From Rhizobium redzepovicii (GTDB taxonomy: Bacteria; Pseudomonadota; Alphaproteobacteria; Rhizobiales; Rhizobiaceae): 64,000 bases of DNA. Position 1 is the stretch's first letter, and each line of letters opens with the position of its first letter. The stretch spans positions 124,001 to 188,000 of the forward strand of contig NZ_JAILYH010000012.1 of NCBI RefSeq assembly GCF_019793435.1, given 5' to 3'. Under the pieces are notes generated by a model. It was not told the DNA's origin, ran no database searches, and was given only the letters and a program-made list of their open reading frames with translations. The translations under genes and the position numbers were made by a program. Shown piece after piece: positions 8,546-16,407 of the stretch.

Positions 8546-8791
8546 CTACTCCTTGATCGGGATTCCGGCTTCGATCGCAGCCTCGATGAAGGCCTGCCGC
8601 GCCTCTTCCCGGTTTCGTTTGCCCGACATGACATCCGCGCAAACCGCGCAGGCCCGATCCAGGGCCGGCCCCTCTTCGGTCGGCCAGTCTTCGATCAACG
8701 CCCATGTTGCCGCCTGGGTCGTCTGGATGACCACCCACTGATCCGGGCCTTCAAGGGCTAACGTCACCGGCTTCTTCCAAATGGTTTGCAT
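8546..8791 (-). CDS. DUF982 domain-containing protein
   Basis: The 81-aa protein has the DUF982 pattern of Rhizobiales: an N-terminal WKKPVTL strand, TTQAATWALIEDWP, a central ALDRACAVC and a C-terminal helix EEARQAFIEAAIEAGI. Function of the family is unknown; copies are numerous in Rhizobium genomes. Its ATG is preceded by GGAGG at 9 nt. The broken relic of another gene family lies immediately downstream on the opposite strand. Confidence 0.85.
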   Translation of the reverse strand: MQTIWKKPVTLALEGPDQWVVIQTTQAATWALIEDWPTEEGPALDRACAVCADVMSGKRNREEARQAFIEAAIEAGIPIKE

Positions 8792-8920
8792 GTCTCAGGA
8801 CCTCCGCTGCGTGCTCTCTGCCGTCTCCTCACATAAGGCGGTTTATCCCGCGTGGCGAGGCGACGGCTAGAGCGAGATGTTTTTTTCAGCAAAGCCGACT
8901 GCAGGCTTATGCGGCGCCTC

Positions 8921-9442
8921 TTAGAAATCCTGGGCGAATTCGCACGCCAGCAATGTCTTGCCTTTGAAGGCATCCCCCTGGCGGGCGGCGATGGAAACTT
9001 TTCCAGGCCCGGCAAGTCCGGGCTCAGGCTGCTGATCGGCTGGAAGCTCGCGCGCATAGCCCTTGGTGGAGGTTCCAAGCAGGTCCGAGGTCTCCGGCTT
9101 CAACCCGTATTTTTTCGCCAGATCGTCAGCGCGTTGGCCCTCGACCAGAATTCCGACCGCATTGCTGGCAAAGAAAACCTCCGTCGACTTGAAGCCGTCG
9201 TGGCCGATCTGGCTCGGGATCTTGTAGATCGCTGCACCCAGCGACGACGTGTCCGGCTTGGCCAGAGCTTCCGCGGCATCATAGATTTCGGTTGCCGATG
9301 TTATCGAATAGGGCGGCTTGCAAAGGGCGGCATCGAAGAACTTTTCATTGGCCGAAGCGGCCAGGGCGTGTTCGGCCTGAAATGTCTGAAAAGCAACGAA
9401 TAGCGAGATGGCAGCGGTGCGCATGAATTTGGCGTTATGCAT
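8921..9442 (-). CDS. Hypothetical exported protein
   Basis: The 173-aa protein has an N-terminal signal peptide (hydrophobic core AAISLFVAFQTF, probable cleavage after EHALA-ASA). The mature part has no membrane segment and two widely spaced cysteines (ALCKPPY and LLACEFA). Segments such as TSSLGAAIYKIPS and EVFFASNAVGILVEG suggest a small soluble periplasmic fold, but I do not recognise a family. It stands alone, flanked by the DUF982 gene on the same strand and small plus-strand genes. Confidence 0.6.
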   Translation of the reverse strand: MHNAKFMRTAAISLFVAFQTFQAEHALAASANEKFFDAALCKPPYSITSATEIYDAAEALAKPDTSSLGAAIYKIPSQIGHDGFKSTEVFFASNAVGILVEGQRADDLAKKYGLKPETSDLLGTSTKGYARELPADQQPEPGLAGPGKVSIAARQGDAFKGKTLLACEFAQDF

Positions 9443-9654
9443 GTGATATTTCCACGAGTTGGCAGTAGCGGGCCGCGTTCGATGATAAGTCCGGATGCTT
9501 AGGGGATTCGGAACGGCATTGCCACCTTAGGTTTAGCTTTCGGTCTTTTCGAAAGTGCCGCCAGATGTTTAATTGGAGATCGCTGTCCGGCTCGGATAGA
9601 GCGGCTCCGCTTGTCGAGACAGAGCATCACAGTCCCTACGACGGCGGGAGAGCC

Positions 9655-9834
9655 ATGATCGCAGCCTATATCGACGAAATCATCATGTTTTGCGCAGGCC
9701 TGTGGATGACCTCGGTCGGCTTTGGTTATCTGCCGCTGCCCGGCTACTCCGCCAATCCGCCTTTGGTTCGTCACTTCAAGTGGATGGGGCCCATACTGCT
9801 CGTCATCGCCATCGTCCTGGCCGCCGCCTCATAG
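9655..9834 (+). CDS. Small predicted membrane protein
   Basis: The 59-aa reading starts at ATG with GGCGGGAGAG upstream, which I prefer over an upstream in-frame extension without a ribosome site. Two hydrophobic stretches are seen: IDEIIMFCAGLWMTSVGFGYL and the C-terminal WMGPILLVIAIVLAAAS. It is likely an inner-membrane micropeptide. It precedes the zinc-ribbon gene by 15 bp and may be co-transcribed. No family is recognised. Confidence 0.5.
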   Translation: MIAAYIDEIIMFCAGLWMTSVGFGYLPLPGYSANPPLVRHFKWMGPILLVIAIVLAAAS

Positions 9835-9849
9835 GGCTGGAGTGAACAA

Positions 9850-10116
9850 ATGAACAATATGTTGGCTTGCCCATCGTGCGGATTGGACGAAACAGAATCG
9901 ATTGTGCACTTCGATTCGTACATTCTTCGATGCGCCGCCTGCGGCGAAGCAATCGTCGCGACATCATTCATGGCGATGCTCGAGTCGGATCACGCGTTTT
10001 CAGCCTTTGCCGATCCGGGGCCTGGAAAACACCTTGCGCCAGAGATGCTCATCGCTCGCGGACCGCTTCGGCAGATCTCAACGAAATCAGCGGCGCGGCG
10101 TCTAACGGAACGCTGA
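9850..10116 (+). CDS. Small zinc-ribbon-like hypothetical protein
   Basis: The 88-aa protein has CPSC at residues 7-10 and CAAC about 20 residues later, the spacing of a four-cysteine zinc ribbon, followed by a short helical tail. It could bind nucleic acid or act as a structural zinc protein. It sits 15 bp after the small membrane protein. No closer assignment can be made. Confidence 0.5.
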   Translation: MNNMLACPSCGLDETESIVHFDSYILRCAACGEAIVATSFMAMLESDHAFSAFADPGPGKHLAPEMLIARGPLRQISTKSAARRLTER

Positions 10117-10148
10117 TACGCCTGATCCCTGAACCCAAGGATTGAAAT

Positions 10149-10163
10149 CCGACTTCGCGTCGG
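10149..10163. terminator. Weak hairpin between convergent genes
   Basis: CCGAC and GTCGG pair around a TTCGC loop, with A-rich sequence on the left and GTTTA on the right, between the zinc-ribbon gene and the convergent LysR gene. The stem is short, so efficiency is uncertain. Confidence 0.4.
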
Positions 10164-10172
10164 TTTATGGGT

Positions 10173-11048
10173 TTAGCCCAGCGACAGCCGCGCCGCGCAC
10201 CAGTGCCATACCGCATCGACCGCCTTTCGCGGCGATGACGCGCGTTTGCGGATAAGGAAATAGTCCGGTTCGATCAGCGTCGTCGCATCCGTCACCTGCA
10301 CCAGCCGCCCGGCCTCGAGATCCGCCGCCACGAACGCCCGGCAGGCCAAAGCGACGCCCTGGCCGGCGAGCGCGGCATCGAGGGCCAGCGTGGTGTGGTT
10401 GAACACCGCGCCCGGCAGCTTCTCGCGCGATCGCAGGATGAGCGGCCAGGGGCTGACCGCGTCATGCAGAAGCGGCAGCTTGCGAAGCGCATCGGCCGTC
10501 AGCGGAAGGGGTAGGCCCTTGACGAGGTATGGGCTGGCGACGGCGACCAGTTCCTGGCGGAACAGCAGCCTTGTTTCCAGCGAGGCTGGGAAGGGCCCGC
10601 GGGTCAGCCGCACCGCAATGTCCACCTGATCGCGGTCGAAGTCCGACAGCGCCTCGGTGGCGACCGTTCGCAGTTCCACGTCGGGGAGGGCGGCTTTGAA
10701 CTCGGCGAGACGCGGGATCAGCAGCTTGGCGGCGACCGTCGGGGTGACGCTGATCGTCACGGCGTCCGGCCGGGCGAGAAGCCGTCCGGTCGCCTCGCCG
10801 AGCGTGTCGAAGGCGCGGGTCACATCCGCCAGATAGGCTGCGCCTTGCGGGGTCAGAGCCAGACCGCGCGGCAGACGTTGAAACAGCATCAGGCCGAGTT
10901 GATCCTCCAGCGCGCGGACCTGCTGCGCCACCGCACCCTGAGACACTCCCAGCTCCTCGGCGGCGGTGCGGAAATTCAACCTGCGGCCCGAGACCTCGAA
11001 GGCGCGGAGCGCATTCAGCGGCGGCAGCTTGCGGCGGGGTTGGGCCAT
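10173..11048 (-). CDS. LysR-family regulator (GcvA-like)
   Basis: This is a 291-aa protein when started at MAQPRRKLPPLNALRAFEVS. The N-terminal winged HTH (about residues 8-66) contains FRTAAEELGVSQGAVAQQVRALEDQLGLMLFQRL, and a periplasmic-binding-type effector domain follows (about 90-291). The PPLNALRAFE start is characteristic of the GcvA subgroup. It is divergent from an SDR gene and FMN-binding gene with about 115 bp between, the standard layout for a LysR regulator controlling its neighbour. The inducer is unknown. Confidence 0.88.
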   Translation of the reverse strand: MAQPRRKLPPLNALRAFEVSGRRLNFRTAAEELGVSQGAVAQQVRALEDQLGLMLFQRLPRGLALTPQGAAYLADVTRAFDTLGEATGRLLARPDAVTISVTPTVAAKLLIPRLAEFKAALPDVELRTVATEALSDFDRDQVDIAVRLTRGPFPASLETRLLFRQELVAVASPYLVKGLPLPLTADALRKLPLLHDAVSPWPLILRSREKLPGAVFNHTTLALDAALAGQGVALACRAFVAADLEAGRLVQVTDATTLIEPDYFLIRKRASSPRKAVDAVWHWCAARLSLG

Positions 11049-11164
11049 TGAGATTTCCGGAGGCTCTCCAGTAGATTTTCTACAGTCTGACACGTTTCTT
11101 TCTGAGGCGAAAGTCGGCGCTGTCTCTGGCATACTGCTTCGCAATTCAACGATTGGAGGCTTCG

Positions 11165-11869
11165 ATGTCTAAAGAAAAAGTCGCTCTCATCACCGCAGGC
11201 GGTTCCGGCATGGGTGCTGTCGCCGCACGGAAGCTGGCTGCGGACGGCTATCGCATTGCGGTGCTCTCTTCGTCGGGCAAGGGCGAGGCGCTCGCCAAGG
11301 AATTGGGCGGTGTCGGCGTCACCGGCTCGAACCTGGTCAATGACGATGTGAAGCGGCTCGTCGATCTGGCGATGGAGAGATGGGGGCGGATCGATGCGCT
11401 GGTCAATTCCGCCGGCCATGGGCCGCGTGCGCCGATCCTCGAAATTACCGACGAGGATTGGCACAAGGGCATGGAGGTCTATTTCCTCAGCGCCGTGCGG
11501 CCGATCCGGCTGGTCGCGCCGATCATGGAGGCCCAGGGCGGCGGCGGCATCGTCAACATCTCGACGGCATGGGCCTTCGAGCCATCGGCGATGTTTCCCA
11601 CTTCGGCCTTCGCCCGGGCGGGGCTGGCAAGCTTCACCAAGATTTTTGCCGACACCTATGCGGCGAAGAACATCCGCATGAACAATGTCCTGCCCGGCTG
11701 GATCGACAGCCTGCCGGCCACCGACGCGCGGCGCGACAGCGTGCCGATGGGCCGCTATGGCACAGCCGAGGAAATCGCCGCGACCGTCGCCTTCCTGCTC
11801 TCCGAGGGCGCCGGCTACATCACTGGCCAGAACATCCGCGTCGACGGCGGCATTACCCGTTCCGTCTGA
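11165..11869 (+). CDS. SDR-family protein with altered catalytic residues
   Basis: The 234-aa Rossmann-fold protein starts MSKEKVALIT, with GGAGG upstream of the ATG. The cofactor loop reads TAGGSGMG and the NSAG and PGWIDS segments match short-chain dehydrogenases. Aligned with FabG, the active-site Tyr-x-x-x-Lys is Ser-x-x-x-Arg (SAFAR) and the catalytic serine position is threonine. Either the enzyme uses another mechanism or it is not a dehydrogenase. It is probably co-transcribed with the FMN-binding gene 8 bp downstream and controlled by the divergent LysR regulator. Confidence 0.85.
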   Translation: MSKEKVALITAGGSGMGAVAARKLAADGYRIAVLSSSGKGEALAKELGGVGVTGSNLVNDDVKRLVDLAMERWGRIDALVNSAGHGPRAPILEITDEDWHKGMEVYFLSAVRPIRLVAPIMEAQGGGGIVNISTAWAFEPSAMFPTSAFARAGLASFTKIFADTYAAKNIRMNNVLPGWIDSLPATDARRDSVPMGRYGTAEEIAATVAFLLSEGAGYITGQNIRVDGGITRSV

Positions 11870-11877
11870 GTCAGGCC

Positions 11878-12486
11878 ATGGAAACAGATCATGAGGCCGT
11901 GCCGCCGAACCTCGCGGATATAGACGCTTCCGCATGGCGGGAGCTTGAAACGGCTGCGTCAAATCCGCAGTCGGGTTTCCGGTTCGTGAACCTCTGCTCG
12001 GTGGATTCAGAGGCGAGGCCGCAGGCGCGCATGGTGGTCTTGCGGCGCGCCGACGGGTCATTGCGGGTTCTGGAATTTCACACCGATAGCCGCAGCCCGA
12101 AATGGCGGGAGCTTTCGGCAAATCCCCATGTCGTAGTCCTCGGCTTCTGCCCGCAGACGCGGCTGCAGTTTCGCCTTCAGGGAACGGTCGAACTGCATGC
12201 CTCCGGCAGCGATCAGGCGAACGCCGCCTGGGACACGCTCTCCCCCTGGACGCGGACGACCTACACCGGCGGTCCGCCCGGCGACGAGTGTGGTTTTGAC
12301 ATGATCGATGAGGCGGTTCTACCAAAGCCTGCGGATGAGGCGGAGGGAAAGCCGCACTTCGGCCTGCTGATCTTTCGCGCCCGCATGCTGGACTGGTTCC
12401 AGTTGCGCCGGCAGGGCAATCGAAGGGCGCTGTCGACCTATGACGAGACGGGCGCTCTTGCCGCCTGTCGATGGGTCAATCCATAA
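11878..12486 (+). CDS. Pyridoxamine 5'-phosphate oxidase-like FMN-binding protein (Alr4036 type)
   Basis: The 202-aa split-barrel flavoprotein has NLCSVDSEARPQARMVVLRR at its start, the FMN-binding strand of the PNPOx family, and SPKWRELSANPHVVVLGFC further on. It ends ACRWVNP, as the family often ends in an Arg-x-x-Pro type tail. The start at 11878 lies 8 bp after the SDR stop; the open frame extends upstream inside the SDR gene but has no ribosome site there. The usual role would be FMN-dependent oxidation or reduction of a small molecule. Substrate unknown. Confidence 0.85.
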   Translation: METDHEAVPPNLADIDASAWRELETAASNPQSGFRFVNLCSVDSEARPQARMVVLRRADGSLRVLEFHTDSRSPKWRELSANPHVVVLGFCPQTRLQFRLQGTVELHASGSDQANAAWDTLSPWTRTTYTGGPPGDECGFDMIDEAVLPKPADEAEGKPHFGLLIFRARMLDWFQLRRQGNRRALSTYDETGALAACRWVNP

Positions 12487-12519
12487 TCTGGGAGGCCATG
12501 ATATGGAATGGGCGCACCC

Positions 12520-13989
12520 TCATGGGCGCAGCCGGACGACGATCGAAGCTCCCGGAACCCTCAACTGTTCCGCCATCGCTTCCAGATCTTTTCCATCGGT
12601 GCCCGCCAGAACAATGTGGCCATCCATGATCGGCTCCCTCATCCAAGGTTCCATGACGACCTTGTCGTTGATCAGCAACTGCGTTTGCCGTCCCAATGCG
12701 GCTTGCGTGAAATCGCGGAATTTGGCGGTGCTTTCCGGCGTGAGTACGATAGTCAGCCCCCGATCATAAGAGATGGGAGACCGGGCGACCTCGGCGCTCT
12801 TCACCTCGAGCGAGACGGGCGCGATCGCTTCAGCCCCGTCTTTTTCCGTCACCACCGCCGTCTCCTGCGATTCCGGCGGCGAAGGCGGCGTGGAAAGCTC
12901 GTCCAGGATGCCCGGCCCGGCCTTGGCAGATGGCAGCGGCTCGACATGCAGATCGGGCGTCTGCAATACCTTGGCCGTCACCACGGCGGGGAGCGGCAAG
13001 CGCGCCGGCATGTCGTCCCGCAATATGTGGGTGTAGGTGCGCAGCGTAAATCCGCCTGTGGTCACGCTGACGATCTCGGTGGCTTCGACCGCCGAACCAT
13101 CGTCCAGCGAGACGACGAATTTGGCGCTTCGGGTCTTGCCGGCGCGTTTGATGGAAGCCAGCTGATCGGCGGTAAGGTTCTTTACCCGCTCGGGAAAGGC
13201 CGCCATCATCTTTGCCGTCGCCGGCTGCTGCGACTGACTCAACGCTGCGGGATCGAATTCTTCCGAGAGGGAAAGAGTTGCCGTGTGGGAGGCAGCGTCG
13301 GTGGACTCAAGGGTCCAGGTCGACACCACGGGGACATTGACGCCGCTATAATCCTCGATCCGCGACGCCGCCGCGGGCTGCCCGATCTGCATGACCTGAT
13401 CCTGATAGAATTGTCCGGTCGCAAGCAGCTGCGCCTCCGGCACCAAGGCGGTGACGATCAGCAGCGGGTTTTGCTCTATCTTGCCGATGATACCATTGAC
13501 CCCATTTTCCGCGGGCGCGGTCCCACCTGGTCCATTGGCGGCCATTTCCCGCATATGCGCCAGGATCCCATCGACGCCGAAGAGGTTGGTGGGAAAGCCG
13601 TTCAGGTCCGTTTCCAGCTCGAGCGTGCTGGTGCCATAGACTGCAAGGGAGTTCCGATAGAGCAAGTTCATCTGATAGCTGTCGGTAGGGCCAGCAGTGC
13701 CTTCCGGCAATTCGGCATTGAGGGACCAGCGGGCCCGCATGCCGCTTTCATCCCGCGACAGAACCGTCATGCGCTGGCGAAATACGCCGCGCGCCGTCAC
13801 CGCGGCACCTGGCTTGTCGAACCAGAACGACATATCGCTTTCGGTGGCTTTCTGAACGCTGTAGCCGCGCTCGGCGCCGGTCGCCGGCGCATAGCTGGGG
13901 ATTGTGACGCCGTCATCGGACCACGCCGGACCGGAGAGCGTGACACAGACGCAAAACCAGACAAGTCTTCTCCAGTGCGGTGATTTCAT
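12520..13989 (-). CDS. Exported protein with SecDF P1 head-like C-terminal domain
   Basis: The 489-aa protein has a signal peptide (WRRLVWFCVCVTLSGPAWS). Residues of about 25-300 form an uncharacterised region that includes a central PAAASRIEDYSGVNVPVVSTW stretch. A Pro-rich linker is at about 340-370, and the last 90 residues resemble the periplasmic head of SecD, with GRQTQLLINDKVVMEP, REPIMDGHIVLAG and LEAMAEQLRVPG. There are no membrane helices after the signal peptide, so it is not a SecD. The domain may have been reused for substrate or partner binding in the periplasm. It is a single gene with no operon partner. Confidence 0.65.
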   Translation of the reverse strand: MKSPHWRRLVWFCVCVTLSGPAWSDDGVTIPSYAPATGAERGYSVQKATESDMSFWFDKPGAAVTARGVFRQRMTVLSRDESGMRARWSLNAELPEGTAGPTDSYQMNLLYRNSLAVYGTSTLELETDLNGFPTNLFGVDGILAHMREMAANGPGGTAPAENGVNGIIGKIEQNPLLIVTALVPEAQLLATGQFYQDQVMQIGQPAAASRIEDYSGVNVPVVSTWTLESTDAASHTATLSLSEEFDPAALSQSQQPATAKMMAAFPERVKNLTADQLASIKRAGKTRSAKFVVSLDDGSAVEATEIVSVTTGGFTLRTYTHILRDDMPARLPLPAVVTAKVLQTPDLHVEPLPSAKAGPGILDELSTPPSPPESQETAVVTEKDGAEAIAPVSLEVKSAEVARSPISYDRGLTIVLTPESTAKFRDFTQAALGRQTQLLINDKVVMEPWMREPIMDGHIVLAGTDGKDLEAMAEQLRVPGASIVVRLRP

Positions 13990-14055
13990 GCTGGCTGGCC
14001 TCTGACATTCCTGCCGAGATCCTAGCAGGAAGGCCTCGGTGATATAAGATCAAAA

Positions 14056-14258
14056 CTAAGAATATTTTCCTATCCTGTGGATCGTGCTTGCGATATGTTG
14101 CACGCAATTGCAACCATGGAATGCTGAATGTCGAGCAAATTTTTTCCCGTTGGCGAAATGATCGTCCGGACGAACTTCCGCTGTCGCCCGCAGAATTCCC
14201 GGCCTCGCAAGGTGGGAGTCTTGCCGAAGGATCGGCTGGCAACGAGGGTTAGGGGCTG
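14056..14258 (+). promoter_or_regulatory. Conserved leader of the winged-helix-like gene
   Basis: About 200 nt upstream of the gene at 14259 share blocks in the same order and spacing with the relic at 8245-8440, including TTTTCCTA, TTGCAACCATGGAATG and GGGGCTGAT. Conservation outside the coding part suggests the leader moved together with the gene or has a function of its own, for example as a promoter or a regulatory RNA. Confidence 0.5.
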
Positions 14259-14852
14259 ATGGTGGAATTCAACCCGCGCGACAAGAGCCGAACCAGTGCC
14301 GGAAAGACGCGGGCGATGGTGCGAAAACATACCGCTCCGCCCGGCAGGAGCGATGACGGCAGCCTTCGCTGGCAATGGCTGACGATCCAGTTGCTGGAAT
14401 CGCCGGCATTCACGACATTGAGCGCCAATGCCTGCCGCGCCTTCTTCCGCATCATCATCGAACACACCGCCCATGCCGCCTTGGAAAACGGCAAGCTTGT
14501 CGTGACCCATCCCCAGTTCGTGTCCTACGGCGTCACCGGCGAATATGTCGCCGATGCGCTTGATGAATTGGCATATAAGGGGCTGGTCAAAGTTCGCCGC
14601 GGCCGCGCAGGCAGCGGGGTCGCGCATCCCAACCGCTTCACCCTGACATTTGTCGGCGACCATGAAGGCGCGCCGGCCACCGACGAGTGGAAACAATGCA
14701 CGGCCGATAGATGCCGGAAATGGTCCGAGACCGACCGCAAACTTGCCGCCGACAAACGCGGGCGCGTCGGCCGGAAGAAAAAAACGCCACTTCGGAATCC
14801 CGAATCCCACCGCTTCGGGATCCCGAAATTCGCCGCGCTTCGTGAGCTATGA
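14259..14852 (+). CDS. Winged-helix-like hypothetical protein with palindrome-encoded tail
   Basis: The 197-aa protein has an N-terminal basic arm (EFNPRDKSRTSAG), a core of about residues 38-130 with WQWLTIQLLESPAF, ALENGKLVVTHPQF and a recognition-like segment GVTGEYVADALDELAYKGLVKVRRG. That core looks like the winged-helix domain of replication initiators and MarR-like proteins. A highly basic linker (DKRGRVGRKKKTP) leads to a tail, NPESHRFGIPKFA, encoded by two 14-bp palindromes. The start ATGGTGGAATTC is conserved in the relic at 8.4 kb, where it is mutated. Function is not established; DNA binding is inferred. Confidence 0.55.
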   Translation: MVEFNPRDKSRTSAGKTRAMVRKHTAPPGRSDDGSLRWQWLTIQLLESPAFTTLSANACRAFFRIIIEHTAHAALENGKLVVTHPQFVSYGVTGEYVADALDELAYKGLVKVRRGRAGSGVAHPNRFTLTFVGDHEGAPATDEWKQCTADRCRKWSETDRKLAADKRGRVGRKKKTPLRNPESHRFGIPKFAALREL

Positions 14853-14906
14853 CCCTCGGAAAATATTGAGGGATTTCAATGCCGCAGCCAATTTCGGGAT
14901 TCCGAA
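14791..14906. repeat. Three 14-bp palindromes around the 3' end of the winged-helix-like gene
   Basis: TTCGGAATCCCGAA (14791-14804), TTCGGGATCCCGAA (14814-14827, a perfect palindrome) and TTCGGGATTCCGAA (14893-14906) differ at one position each. The first two encode the protein's tail; the third lies in the 3' end of the convergent methyltransferase gene. The spacing is 23 and 79 bp start to start. Possible roles are a protein-binding site array or a transcription end signal. Confidence 0.7.
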
Positions 14907-15625
14907 GTGCTATATAGAGTTTGGTGGGGACGAAGGCACTTTGCCACGATCAGGAACTCCGTCTCCCGCCCGCCGATCCTTCCGGCCGAAACCGTGCGCA
15001 GCAGAAGGCCGAAGGCTTCATAGAGCCAATAAAGCGGAGGAATTCGGTCCTTGAGCGCATGCACCTGGGTCGACACATATTCTCCGACGAAGACGATATC
15101 CATGCCGAGTTCCTTCAGTGTCCCGGCGATCTCCGAATGCGATGCCTCTGCGGCGTGCTCGACGCGAAACGGGGCATAACCCGGTTTTCCCGCGTTTTTC
15201 TGCCGCAGCACGTAGCGGTAGAACAGGACGTGGGTCCACCAGGGCGTGAGGTCGGTGAAGATCCCTTTGGTCGAATTCAGGATCGGACCCTTGACGAAGA
15301 CCAGGCCACCGGGGGACAGGGTGTCGTGGGCTCTGAGCAAGGCGGCGCGCGGGCTTTCCAGATGCTCGAGTACGTCCCAAAAGACACACGCGTCGAAGCG
15401 GCGGTCTCCGTAGTCGATAGTCTGCGCATCGCCGAGGATCCGCTCGCAAGCATCCCGGTTCCTCTCGAGCTGCTCCTTCGAGATATCCAGCACCGTATAT
15501 CTGGCGCCCTCCAAGGGAATATGGGTGCGGGAGCCGCCGCCAACCTCGAGAATATCCGTGTGGATCTTGCTTGAAAAGGCTGACCGCGCGTGTGACAGCG
15601 CATCGTTTACCCACGGCGAAGCCAT
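14876..15625 (-). CDS. Class I SAM-dependent methyltransferase
   Basis: The 249-aa protein has motif I as ILEVGGGSRTHIP (about residues 25-37), the acidic end of strand 2 at YTVLDIS, and the post-I motif FDACVFWDVLEHLESP with a central hydrophobic DTLSPGGLVFV. This is the Methyltransf_11 layout used on quinones, lipids or sugars. The C-terminal region (PPLYWLYEAFGLLLR) is hydrophobic and may contact membranes. Its last codons overlap a copy of the 14-bp palindrome, so its natural C-terminus may have been altered by that sequence. Substrate unknown. Confidence 0.75.
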   Translation of the reverse strand: MASPWVNDALSHARSAFSSKIHTDILEVGGGSRTHIPLEGARYTVLDISKEQLERNRDACERILGDAQTIDYGDRRFDACVFWDVLEHLESPRAALLRAHDTLSPGGLVFVKGPILNSTKGIFTDLTPWWTHVLFYRYVLRQKNAGKPGYAPFRVEHAAEASHSEIAGTLKELGMDIVFVGEYVSTQVHALKDRIPPLYWLYEAFGLLLRTVSAGRIGGRETEFLIVAKCLRPHQTLYSTSESRNWLRH

Positions 15626-15719
15626 AATCTTCCTCCCCAGGAGAGATTAGCGTCTGCGACTATAAGTAAGCATTAATATAACGTTTAAGCAATATTTAAA
15701 CTTTCGATGCCGGTGTGCC

Positions 15720-15825
15720 TAAAGCGCGTCGCGTCAAACTTGATTCATGCGACGCGCTTTAGCTCTTTGTTTTCACGCATGTCGCTGCCGCAAAACCGCG
15801 GCACACTTTTGCGCGACATGCTTTA
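15720..15825. repeat. Two-hairpin rhizobial intergenic repeat (copy 1)
   Basis: A perfect 13-bp inverted repeat TAAAGCGCGTCGC (15720-15732 with 15749-15761) is followed by CTCTTTGTTTTCACGC. A second hairpin comes next, GCATGTCG with CGACATGC (15777-15784 with 15814-15821), enclosing CGCAAAACCGCGGC and ACTTTTGC. The same architecture and inner sequence recur at 63107-63206. Confidence 0.75.
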
Positions 15826-15895
15826 GTTTCGCGCAACCTTGCTGATGTACCCGCAGGTCTGATGAGTCTCAGAGGCGCTTCGGCCGGAGGATTGC

Positions 15896-16216
15896 ATGAT
15901 GGTGGGTATTTTTCGGGCTCTGGCGGTCCTTGCGATGATGACGGCGCTTGCCGGCTGCATCGACCATGCCAATGATCCGGTGCTCCTGGCGGTGGGCGTG
16001 CCGGTCAATCCGCCTGCTGTTGCGCACGGCATCTGCATGACCGATGGCAACGCCATGTATGACGAGGCGAGGAAGCAGTATCAGCTGCGGGCCCAGCTGA
16101 CCGGCTACGCTCAGGCCGACGAGCTGGAGGCGGAAACGATAGCGCGCGCTGCGGCCCACCGGCAATATGTCGCCTGCCTCTCCGGCCAGGGCTACCGGAC
16201 ATTATACGCGAATTGA
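15896..16216 (+). CDS. Small predicted lipoprotein
   Basis: The 106-aa protein has a short lipoprotein signal peptide with the lipobox LAGC (Cys20) after FRALAVLAMMTA. The mature part of 86 residues includes an alpha-helical stretch (ARKQYQLRAQLTGYAQADELEAETIARAAAHRQYVACLSGQGY). It is predicted to be anchored to a membrane from the periplasmic side. Two adjacent ATG codons follow GGAGG. No family is recognised. It starts a row of three small exported proteins. Confidence 0.75.
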   Translation: MMVGIFRALAVLAMMTALAGCIDHANDPVLLAVGVPVNPPAVAHGICMTDGNAMYDEARKQYQLRAQLTGYAQADELEAETIARAAAHRQYVACLSGQGYRTLYAN

Positions 16217-16407
16217 GAACAGAGAATTCAGATTTCCACCCTGGCGCCGTTTGAGCCCGTCTGCCGATCGCGACTTTTCACGTTTTTCGGCGCTTTGGTC
16301 ACGCCGGATCGCCTGCAATCACGAGTTTTGGAAGCTGCATGTGAGCGAGGAACCAGGCAGCTGGAAAAGGCATTTTCATCAGGTAAATCCACGAAGGAGG
16401 GTTTATC

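Noticed and set aside
8310..8741. Plus-strand 143-codon frame over the relic and DUF982 gene
   Set aside because: Its first part is the mutated relic without a start codon and the rest is antisense to DUF982; it is not an intact gene.
11015..12325. Minus-strand 436-codon frame over the SDR and FMN-binding genes
   Set aside because: Antisense to two family-matched genes, with no motif of its own.
14791..14906. Iteron array of a plasmid or chromosomal origin
   Set aside because: Only three palindromes, unequal spacing, no DnaA boxes or partition genes seen; kept as a repeat cluster of unknown role.
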